From contig JAGWPI010000056.1 of NCBI GenBank assembly GCA_028877005.1, positions 1-7,889 on the forward strand: 7,889 bases of DNA, written 5' to 3'. Below are positions 1 to 5,814 of the stretch, piece by piece; the first letter of the stretch is position 1; every line of letters starts with the position of its first letter. This stretch comes from Bacteroidota bacterium (GTDB lineage Bacteria; Bacteroidota; Bacteroidia; Chitinophagales; Chitinophagaceae). The position numbers and the translations under genes are program-made. The notes under the pieces were generated by a model, which was not told where the DNA came from, made no database searches, and was given only the letters and a program-made list of their open reading frames with translations.

Positions 1-1
1 T

Positions 2-844
2 GTAATAACTATGTTCGGAAAATACAGGCGGGTTTTGAACCCGGGTTTAAATTTTAAGATTCCATTCTTTGAACAGATGTATAAAATTATCAGTATTCAA
101 AATCGTTCGGTAGAATTGGAGTTTCAGGCAGTAACAGTAGACCAAGCCAATGTTTATTTTAAAAGTATGTTATTGTATTCTGTTATTAACGCAGAAGAAG
201 AAACAATAAAAAAAGTAGCTTTTAAATTTATTAGTGATAGAGATTTAATGCAAGCACTAATACGGACTGTTGAAGGTTCTATACGAGCTTATGTGGCCAC
301 CAAAAGGCAGGCAGAAATTTTATTGTTGCGCAGAGAAATTGTAGAATATGTAAAAGAACAAATTGACCACTCACTAGAAGAATGGGGATATCATTTACAA
401 GATTTACAAATCAATGATATAACATTTGATAAAGCAGTAATGGAGAGCATGAGTAAGGTTGTTGCAAGTAATAACTTAAAAGCCGCAGCCGAAAATGAAG
501 GACAGGCCCTACTAATTACCAAAACAAAAGCAGCTGAAGCAGAAGGTAATGCTATTAAAATATCTGCCGAGGCTGAAAAAGAGGCAGCGCGACTAAGAGG
601 CCAGGGGGTTGCATTATTTAGAGAAGAAGTGGCTAAAGGGATGAGCCAAGCTGCCGAACAAATGAAACAAGCCAATCTAGATACCAATGTAATATTATTT
701 AGTATGTGGACAGAAGCCATTAAAAACTTTGCAGAAGTTAGCAATGGTAATGTTATTTTTTTAGATGGTAGTCCGGAGGGTATGGATAAAAACATGCAAC
801 AAATAAAGGCTATGCTTCAAATGAAAAATACTAAAACTAATTAG
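2..844 (+). CDS. SPFH/band-7 domain membrane protein (5' end outside window)
   Basis: The reading frame is open to the left edge (codons V-I-T precede the first Met at 11), so the gene starts upstream. What is probably missing is a short membrane anchor of roughly 30-40 residues. Counting from Met 11, residues 1-150 look like an SPFH (stomatin/prohibitin/flotillin/HflK) domain. It opens with the family's FGKYRRVLNPGLNFKIPF signature and contains a QNRSVELEFQAVT strand. Residues 155-220 are Ala/Glu/Lys-rich with AEAEG and AEAEKEAA stretches, a probable coiled coil for oligomerisation. The C-terminal tail includes an amphipathic segment and a GNVIFLDGS strand. Such proteins form membrane-bound ring or cage assemblies linked to microdomains and membrane-protein quality control; the substrate of this one is unknown. 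Codon use resembles the neighbours. The exbB start lies 177 nt downstream, so co-transcription is possible but not shown. Confidence 0.9.
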   Translation, partial: VITMFGKYRRVLNPGLNFKIPFFEQMYKIISIQNRSVELEFQAVTVDQANVYFKSMLLYSVINAEEETIKKVAFKFISDRDLMQALIRTVEGSIRAYVATKRQAEILLLRREIVEYVKEQIDHSLEEWGYHLQDLQINDITFDKAVMESMSKVVASNNLKAAAENEGQALLITKTKAAEAEGNAIKISAEAEKEAARLRGQGVALFREEVAKGMSQAAEQMKQANLDTNVILFSMWTEAIKNFAEVSNGNVIFLDGSPEGMDKNMQQIKAMLQMKNTKTN

Positions 845-970
845 GTATTTCATGAAGCGATTGGGCATTTATGGATGATTTGGCACCTTAATTGCAACAG
901 TTACAAACAGTACAAATGTGTAAAAGCTTTGCTAAAACCCAAAGCCTACACAATTTTATGCACAAATATC

Positions 971-999
971 TTGTTTAGTTTATTTAGCATTTACTTTAG
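971..999 (+). promoter_or_regulatory. Candidate Bacteroidota-type promoter for exbB
   Basis: TTG at 971-973 is followed after 18 nt by TACTTTAG at 992-999. The second element matches the Bacteroidota -7 consensus TAnnTTTG at all but one position, and the first resembles the -33 TTTG/TTG element. Transcription would start a few bases downstream and give a leader of only about 15-20 nt before the exbB ATG at 1022. In an AT-rich genome such a match can arise by chance. It would support exbB-exbD being expressed separately from the SPFH gene. Confidence 0.28.
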
Positions 1000-1021
1000 T
1001 GTAATTATAAAATTCATTCGC

Positions 1022-1723
1022 ATGTTTCATTTGCTTCAGGTAGCTACAACACCCATTGCAGACACATTACATAAAGCCGTAACAACTATTCCCCCGGTTG
1101 AAGAAAAAATTTCTATGTGGGATATGCTGCAAAAAGGTGGTTTTATTATGTATCCTCTGTACTTTTTATTGGTGTTAGCGCTTTTCTTTTTCTTTGAACG
1201 GCTAATTGCTATTCGTAAAGCGTCTAAAATTGAACCAAATTTCATGAGCATTATTCGCGATAATATTCTTTCAGGCAATATAAGTGCGGCACGTAATTTG
1301 GCTAAAAACACACCTAATCCTGTTGCTAAAATGATTGATAAAGGATTGCAACGCATAGGCAAACCCATTGATGCAATTGAGAAAAGTATGGAAAATGTAG
1401 GTAAGTTAGAAATGTACAACATGGAAAGGAACTTGTCAGTCCTTTCTCTAATTGCCGGCATTGCACCAATGTTTGGATTTTTAGGAACAATTGTAGGAAT
1501 GGTGCAATTGTTTTATGGTATAGCTTCTACCGGTGAATATACTTTAAACACCATTGCCGGTGGTATTTATACCAAAATGGTCACTAGTGCTACAGGCTTA
1601 ATTATTGGCTTAATGGCTTATGTTGCCTATAATTATTTAAGTACTCAAATTGATAAAACAGCCAATAAAATGGAGGTAGCCAGCGCAGAATTTATTGATA
1701 TATTGCAAGAACCAACTAAATAA
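1022..1723 (+). CDS. exbB: ExbB/TolQ/MotA-family proton channel protein
   Basis: Encodes 233 aa of the MotA/TolQ/ExbB family. With ExbD it forms the inner-membrane proton-driven motor that powers TonB and hence TonB-dependent outer-membrane receptors. Three membrane segments are visible: about residues 40-60 (after GGFIMYP), 138-166 (containing APMFGFLGTIVGM, the hallmark of the family's TM2) and 188-206 (TSATGLIIGLMAYVAYNYL). Between TM1 and TM2 is the expected cytoplasmic loop, ending in a helix with MENVGKLEMYNMERN. T156 in TM2 fits the conserved polar lining; at the TM3 position where many homologues have Thr, Ser189 seems to occupy the slot (my alignment by eye). The frame is open back to an ATG at 875, but those 49 extra residues are not family-like and would add an unexpected hydrophobic stretch, so I chose 1022. 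No Shine-Dalgarno is evident. exbD follows after an unusual 120-nt spacer. Confidence 0.93.
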   Translation: MFHLLQVATTPIADTLHKAVTTIPPVEEKISMWDMLQKGGFIMYPLYFLLVLALFFFFERLIAIRKASKIEPNFMSIIRDNILSGNISAARNLAKNTPNPVAKMIDKGLQRIGKPIDAIEKSMENVGKLEMYNMERNLSVLSLIAGIAPMFGFLGTIVGMVQLFYGIASTGEYTLNTIAGGIYTKMVTSATGLIIGLMAYVAYNYLSTQIDKTANKMEVASAEFIDILQEPTK

Positions 1724-1740
1724 AATGATTAGGCAGATGA

Positions 1741-1818
1741 TGTTACCGACTTTTGCACTGTTGGCATCACCTGTTGCGTCGCACACTGCAACTGTAGCAA
1801 ACATATCGGCTTTTTTTA
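1741..1818. repeat. GC-rich fold-back element between exbB and exbD (REP-like candidate)
   Basis: Bases 1741-1810 contain 35 G/C of 70, clearly above the AT-rich flanks. Nested complementary arms are visible: CCGA (1746-1749) with TCGG (1806-1809), TTTGC (1752-1756) with GCAAA (1797-1801), and GTTGC (1773-1777) with GCAAC (1788-1792). This gives an interrupted long hairpin. On the + strand a run of seven T follows the distal arm (1811-1817), so it could act as a weak terminator or attenuator between exbB and exbD. It could equally be an interspersed palindromic repeat that landed in the gap. No second copy is present in this window, so the repeat interpretation is inference. The arms are short and the internal loops large. 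Confidence 0.45.
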
Positions 1819-1843
1819 CTATCAAATAATCGTAATTGTATAC

Positions 1844-2251
1844 ATGAATATACGTCAGGGCATAAGAAAACGACACGCAGAAGTGCACACCGGTGCATTA
1901 AACGATATATTGTTTATTTTATTATTGTTCTTCTTAATTGTATCTACGTTAGCTAATCCCAATGTAATTAAAGTGGCCAATCCCAAGGCAAAGAGCGATA
2001 CCAAAGCCAAACAAACTGTCGTAATTACTGTTGATAAAGACCAAAATATTTATATAGGTCAAAAATTAGTTCCATTCAATCAATTAGAATCACAGTTACA
2101 AGCATTTCTGTCTAAAGAAACCGATAAACCATCTGTAGTTATTAATGGCGATAGTACCTCACATTTAGGTACTGCCATTAAAGTAATGCAAGTAATTAAA
2201 AAATTAGGTGCTACTCCTGTTGTAGCTGTTGATAATAATGGGGCTCAATAA
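1844..2251 (+). CDS. exbD: ExbD/TolR-family biopolymer transport protein
   Basis: Encodes 135 aa. The short basic cytoplasmic N-terminus (MNIRQGIRKRHAEVHTGALN) leads into a single membrane helix at about residues 20-37 (DILFILLLFFLIVSTLA). Asp21 sits at its start, where the ExbD/TolR family has its essential proton-carrying Asp. The remainder is a periplasmic domain with the expected beta-alpha pattern: VVITVDKDQNIYIG, then PSVVINGDSTSHLGTAIKVMQVIKKLGATPVVAV. It partners with ExbB just upstream. No tonB gene is visible, so TonB must be encoded elsewhere or outside the window. The start at 1844 is the first family-like Met and lacks a clear Shine-Dalgarno. The stop is 11 nt from the stop of the convergent thioesterase gene. 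TolR is the main alternative, but no other tol genes are present. Confidence 0.92.
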   Translation: MNIRQGIRKRHAEVHTGALNDILFILLLFFLIVSTLANPNVIKVANPKAKSDTKAKQTVVITVDKDQNIYIGQKLVPFNQLESQLQAFLSKETDKPSVVINGDSTSHLGTAIKVMQVIKKLGATPVVAVDNNGAQ

Positions 2252-2262
2252 AATTAGTGTAA

Positions 2263-2670
2263 TTAATTAGACTTTATCCTGTCTTTAACATAGGTAATTT
2301 GCGTTTTCCCATGTGCTTTTGGTTTTCCATCTTCTCCTAAGTTTACAAATACCAACTTGTCAATAGTTAAAATTTGCTCCCGGGTTAATTTATTGCGTAC
2401 TTCACATCGCATGGTAATAGATGTTTTACCAAATTCAGTGGCTACAATACCAATTTCTATAATATCGCCCTGTTTTGGCGCATTTACAAAATTAATTTCT
2501 GAAATATACTTGGTTACTACTTTGGTGTTTTCTAGTTGTATAATTGCATATATAACTGCTTCCTCATCTATCCATTGCAATAACCTACCACCAAATAAAG
2601 TGTGATTCGGATTTAAATCTTCTGGTTTCACCCATTTTCGAGTATGAAAATTCATTTCATCTGTTGCCAT
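2263..2670 (-). CDS. Hotdog-fold acyl-CoA thioesterase (YciA/BACH-like)
   Basis: Encodes 135 aa of the acyl-CoA thioesterase hotdog family, which hydrolyses acyl-CoA to free acid and CoA in the cytoplasm. The segment PNHTLFGGRLLQWIDEEA (residues 21-38) matches the family's N-x-x-G-x-x-FGG-x-x-x-x-x-D active-site region; Asp35 is the likely catalytic acid. VVTKYISEINFVNAPKQGD (51-69) is the following strand-turn, which typically reads as a substrate-tunnel wall. The ATG at 2670 is preceded by AAGG (minus strand, 2682-2679) at good spacing, whereas the longer frame begins with TTG at 2703 inside the upstream VOC gene, so I prefer 2670. It lies 13 nt after the VOC stop and is last in the presumed operon with the FadN-like enzyme. 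That suggests adjustment of acyl-CoA levels during beta-oxidation, though chain-length preference cannot be read from sequence. Confidence 0.88.
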   Translation of the reverse strand: MATDEMNFHTRKWVKPEDLNPNHTLFGGRLLQWIDEEAVIYAIIQLENTKVVTKYISEINFVNAPKQGDIIEIGIVATEFGKTSITMRCEVRNKLTREQILTIDKLVFVNLGEDGKPKAHGKTQITYVKDRIKSN

Positions 2671-2678
2671 ATTACTTG

Positions 2679-2682
2679 CCTT
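2679..2682 (-). promoter_or_regulatory. Shine-Dalgarno-like AAGG deciding the thioesterase start
   Basis: On the minus strand AAGG is followed by 8 nt and then the ATG at 2670. It is one of the few purine-rich ribosome-binding candidates in this window, where most starts have only A-rich leaders. It favours the 135-aa product over a TTG-initiated one. Confidence 0.45.
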
Positions 2683-2683
2683 A

Positions 2684-3088
2684 TTATGTTTTTGTTGGTT
2701 CAATTAAATCCCATTTATTGCCATATAAATCCTCAAACACCAATACCTTACCATAAGGCTGTTGGGTAGGGCCACTGATAATAGACACTTGTTGCTGATG
2801 TAAGTTTTCAACATCTCTTTGTATGTCATCAGTATGTAAAAACAAAAATACCCTACCCCCACTTTGGTTACCAATACTTTGTAATTGGGCATCATTTGAT
2901 GCTTGTGCCAATAATAAACGGCATCCACTGCTACCCGGTGGAGCTATTACCACCCATCTTTTAGTAGGAGTTAGTTCGGTATCTTCAATTAACTGAAACT
3001 TTAATTTTTGTGTATAAAATGCAATGGCTTCATCATAATTACGAACCACTAGTGCTATTTGTGCTATTTCCTGTTTCATTCTACTCAT
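2684..3088 (-). CDS. VOC (glyoxalase/bleomycin-resistance fold) family protein
   Basis: Encodes 134 aa with two beta-alpha-beta-beta-beta repeats of the vicinal oxygen chelate fold. Repeat 1 begins IAQIALVVRNYDEAIAFYTQ (8-27); repeat 2 begins GGRVFLFLHTDDI (77-89) and ends with the family-typical FEDLYGNKWDLIEP (118-131). Metal-ligand candidates are Gln10, His85 and Glu130. The first position is often His in bacterial relatives but Gln in human glyoxalase I, so metal binding is plausible but altered. The reaction is unknown; VOC proteins include glyoxalases, dioxygenases, epimerases and thiol transferases. The stop of the FadN-like gene lies 36 nt upstream and the thioesterase 13 nt downstream, so co-expression with acyl-CoA metabolism is likely. 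An in-frame Met at codon 4 (3079) is an alternative start. Family membership is secure, function is not. Confidence 0.87.
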   Translation of the reverse strand: MSRMKQEIAQIALVVRNYDEAIAFYTQKLKFQLIEDTELTPTKRWVVIAPPGSSGCRLLLAQASNDAQLQSIGNQSGGRVFLFLHTDDIQRDVENLHQQQVSIISGPTQQPYGKVLVFEDLYGNKWDLIEPTKT

Positions 3089-3124
3089 TCATACTATTAT
3101 CTAATTATCAACATAAACGGGTAT

Positions 3125-5500
3125 TTAATTACGAACTGGTTTTCCTGTTTTTAAAACACTTTGAATGCGTTCTAACGTTTTTTTCTCACCACATAAACTT
3201 AAAAAGGCTTCCCGTTCCAAGTCTAATAAATATTGTTCCGAAACTTGTGTAGGTGCACTGATGTCTCCACCACACATAACATAGGCTAATTTTGTGGCTA
3301 CAAGTGCATCATGTTCGGTAGCATAACCACCTCGCTTCATAGCATTTATACCTACTAGCAAGGCACCTAAAGCAGAACGACCTAAAACGGTAATGTCTTT
3401 GCGTTGGGTAGGCATGGTATAACCGGCATCAAACAAATCAATTACTGCTTTTTTAGCGGCAGCAATTCTTCTATCCGGGTTTAAAAGTACTATATCTCTA
3501 TCTTTACGTAGAATGCCCAGCTGGTATGCTTCAAAAGCACTGGTGGCCACTTTAGCAGTTGCAATGGTTAAAAAACGTTCTTTTAAAGTATTTATTTCCG
3601 GTTCATCTTTATGCAATTCATCTGAAGCTCGTACAACAAATTCTTTGGTACCTCCGCCGCCGGGTATTAACCCTACGCCTAATTCAACTAAACCAATATA
3701 TGTTTCAGCAGCGGCGCACACTTTATCGGCATGTAGGTTTAGTTCGCAACCACCGCCCAATGTTAATCCATGTGGGGCAGCTACCACCGGAACGGCAGAA
3801 TGTCTAACACGCATCATGGTGTTTTGAAACATTCTAATAGCCATATCTAATTCATCATATTCCTGCTCAATTGCCAACATAAAAATCATTCCTACATTAG
3901 CGCCGGCACTAAAATTAGCGCCGGGGTTTGCTATTACCAAACCCTTGTATTTTTCTTCTGCAACGGTAATCCCTTTCTGTATTCCTTCTAGCACTTCACT
4001 GCCAATACTGTTCATTTTAGTACTCCATTCCAATGCTACAACATCATGGCCAATATCATATAATTTGCATCCACTGTTTTTCCATAAAAGCGCATCGGTA
4101 AAATTACTTAAAACAATAAAACTATCTTCTCCGGGCATAAAGCGATAAGTTTTTCCGGATATATCATAGTATTTCTTCTTCCCTTTTTCTAATGCATAAA
4201 ATGAAGTTTTACCTGCTGCTAACATATCATTTACCCAGTTTGCAACCGTATAACCTGCTGCTTTCATTTCATGTACGGTTTTGGCTACACCTAATAAGTC
4301 CCATGTTTCAAATGCACCAATTTCCCATCCAAATCCTGCTTTCATGGCATCGTCAATGCGGTACAGTTCGTCAGATATTTCGGGTATGCGGAATGAAATA
4401 TAGGAAAAGAGCGCATAATGAAAACTTCTATAAAAATCTCCTGCTTTGTCCTTGGATTGTTGTAATAGTTTTATTCTTTCCTTTACATCTTCAATAGGTT
4501 TAGCGGCATCAATTGAAGCAAATTTTGGTTTTTTTCTTGCTTCATACAACATTGTTTGCAGGTTAATAACCTGTATATCTTTACCTTCAGCGCTTTTCAT
4601 TTTTTTGAAAAAGCCTTGTCCTGTTTTATCGCCTAATTTATTTTCTTGCACCATTTTTTCAAGCCAAGCAGGTATTTGAAATATTTGTTTGGCTTCATCG
4701 GTTAAACAATTCTCTGCAACGCCATTGGCAACCTTCACTAATGTATCAATGCCCACTACATCTGCTGTTCTAAAGGTGGCCGATTTAGGTCTGCCAATAA
4801 TTGGTCCTGTTAATGCATCAATTTCATCAATACTTAAACCTTGCTTTTCCATAATATGGAATATGCTCATAATACTAAACACGCCAATTCTATTGGCAAT
4901 AAATGCAGGTGTGTCTTTGCACAAAACAGTTGTTTTGCCTAAATATACATCTCCATAATGTAATAAAAAGTCAACAACCTCTTGTTTGGTATAAGGCGTT
5001 GGAATAATTTCTAATAATCTTAAATAACGGGGTGGATTAAAAAAATGTGTTCCGCAAAAATGCTTTTGAAAATCTTCACTTCTTCCGGCCGCCATTAAAT
5101 GAATGGGTATACCTGATGTGTTTGAGGTAATTAACGTGCCCGGCTTTCTGTATTTTTCTACTTCTGCAAATATTTGTTGTTTAATATCTAATCTTTCTAC
5201 TACAACTTCTATTATCCAATCGGCTGTTGCAATATCTTTCATGTTATCGGTAAAATTACCCGTGGTAATTTTTTTTGCCACATCGGGTGTATAAACAGGT
5301 GAGGGATTACTCTTTAAAGCAGTTTGTAAAGCCTCGTTCACTAATTTGTTTCTGAGTGCCGCATGGGTACTTTCTGCGGCATCTTTGCTAATCATATCTA
5401 ATAATAAAACTTCTACACCAGTTCCTGCAAAATGACAAGCAATGCGAGAACCCATGATGCCGCTTCCTAAAACAGCTACTTTTTTAATAATACGTTTCAT
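3125..5500 (-). CDS. fadN: 3-hydroxyacyl-CoA dehydrogenase / enoyl-CoA hydratase, FadN type
   Basis: Encodes 791 aa, the usual size of FadN-like bifunctional beta-oxidation enzymes. It hydrates trans-2-enoyl-CoA and oxidises the 3-hydroxyacyl-CoA with NAD+. The dehydrogenase comes first. Residues 5-36 hold the Rossmann strand and GSGIMG (12-17). The catalytic His152 lies in THFFNPP, with Glu164 12 residues later, Asn203 in IANRIG, and a Ser near 126 in TSNTSG. The dehydrogenase C-terminal helices span about 195-430. The crotonase part runs from about 460: oxyanion-hole segment NPGANFSAGAN (525-535), and GGGCELN (582-588) with Glu586 twenty residues before Glu606 in LVELGVGLIPGGGG, matching the two catalytic Glu of crotonase. 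All key residues are present. This order is opposite to E. coli FadB. A thiolase or acyl-CoA dehydrogenase gene, common neighbours, is not adjacent. The ATG at 5500 has only an A-rich leader. Confidence 0.94.
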   Translation of the reverse strand: MKRIIKKVAVLGSGIMGSRIACHFAGTGVEVLLLDMISKDAAESTHAALRNKLVNEALQTALKSNPSPVYTPDVAKKITTGNFTDNMKDIATADWIIEVVVERLDIKQQIFAEVEKYRKPGTLITSNTSGIPIHLMAAGRSEDFQKHFCGTHFFNPPRYLRLLEIIPTPYTKQEVVDFLLHYGDVYLGKTTVLCKDTPAFIANRIGVFSIMSIFHIMEKQGLSIDEIDALTGPIIGRPKSATFRTADVVGIDTLVKVANGVAENCLTDEAKQIFQIPAWLEKMVQENKLGDKTGQGFFKKMKSAEGKDIQVINLQTMLYEARKKPKFASIDAAKPIEDVKERIKLLQQSKDKAGDFYRSFHYALFSYISFRIPEISDELYRIDDAMKAGFGWEIGAFETWDLLGVAKTVHEMKAAGYTVANWVNDMLAAGKTSFYALEKGKKKYYDISGKTYRFMPGEDSFIVLSNFTDALLWKNSGCKLYDIGHDVVALEWSTKMNSIGSEVLEGIQKGITVAEEKYKGLVIANPGANFSAGANVGMIFMLAIEQEYDELDMAIRMFQNTMMRVRHSAVPVVAAPHGLTLGGGCELNLHADKVCAAAETYIGLVELGVGLIPGGGGTKEFVVRASDELHKDEPEINTLKERFLTIATAKVATSAFEAYQLGILRKDRDIVLLNPDRRIAAAKKAVIDLFDAGYTMPTQRKDITVLGRSALGALLVGINAMKRGGYATEHDALVATKLAYVMCGGDISAPTQVSEQYLLDLEREAFLSLCGEKKTLERIQSVLKTGKPVRN

Positions 5501-5814
5501 GTGTTTCTATTTTTTCTTTGTTTATTTTCTATATTAAAAACAGTATTCCCTAATAGCGGTATTTACTGTATTATAATGCCCTTCTTTTTTAACTACATTA
5601 TACCAATTTGTTTTTTGAAACCATTTTTATATAGGCTTGCATCCATATTCTGCCAATCTATGGGTAATAAGCATAATGATGGGCATTTTTGATAGCAATT
5701 GCCTATTAAATGAGTTAAAAAACAAAACTTTCCTTCAAAGCTAAATAAAAAATAGTTAGCTATGCAACTAATTTTGTAACAAGAATAATCCTTCCACAAA
5801 ACTAATTTTAGGTG
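5501..5814. other. Intergenic region between the deacetylase and FadN-like genes
   Basis: These 314 nt lie between two minus-strand genes and should hold the 3' end of the deacetylase transcript and the promoter of the beta-oxidation cluster. I see no convincing coding sequence: a 68-codon minus frame (5799-5593) has Cys-rich, low-complexity composition and no family resemblance. There is no strong hairpin plus T-run terminator on the minus strand and no good TAnnTTTG element. The only notable structure is a nested imperfect palindrome at 5540-5569. Confidence 0.6.
5540..5569. promoter_or_regulatory. Nested imperfect palindrome upstream of fadN (operator candidate)
   Basis: ACAGTA (5540-5545) and TACTGT (5564-5569) are perfect inverted arms separated by 18 nt. 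Within the spacer, AATA (5552-5555) and TATT (5560-5563) form a smaller inverted pair around GCGG. The centre lies about 55 nt upstream of the fadN start, a typical place for an operator. No match to a known regulator site is recognised and arms this short arise by chance in AT-rich DNA. Confidence 0.25.

Noticed and set aside
935..955. GCTTT/AAAGC hairpin between the SPFH and exbB genes as a terminator
   Set aside because: Only a 5-bp AT-containing stem and no T-run follows on the + strand, so it does not qualify as an intrinsic terminator.
875..1021. N-terminal extension of ExbB to an upstream ATG at 875
   Set aside because: The extra 49 residues are not family-like and include an additional hydrophobic stretch that would upset the three-helix topology; the internal ATG at 1022 fits Bacteroidota homologues.
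1637..1888. 83-codon minus-strand frame across the exbB-exbD junction
   Set aside because: It overlaps the ends of two well-supported + strand genes and the structured spacer, with no family resemblance.
2671..2703. TTG-initiated longer form of the thioesterase
   Set aside because: It begins with a rare start codon inside the VOC gene, while ATG 2670 has an AAGG ribosome-binding candidate at suitable spacing and begins just before the conserved domain.
5593..5799. 68-codon minus-strand frame in the gap upstream of fadN
   Set aside because: Composition (many Cys, Phe, Tyr and Lys) and lack of any recognisable domain or ribosome-binding site suggest a chance frame in AT-rich intergenic DNA.
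5766..5809. 10-bp direct repeat AACTAATTTT at 5766 and 5800
   Set aside because: Two short AT-rich copies 34 bp apart with no further copies or associated element; well within chance expectation.
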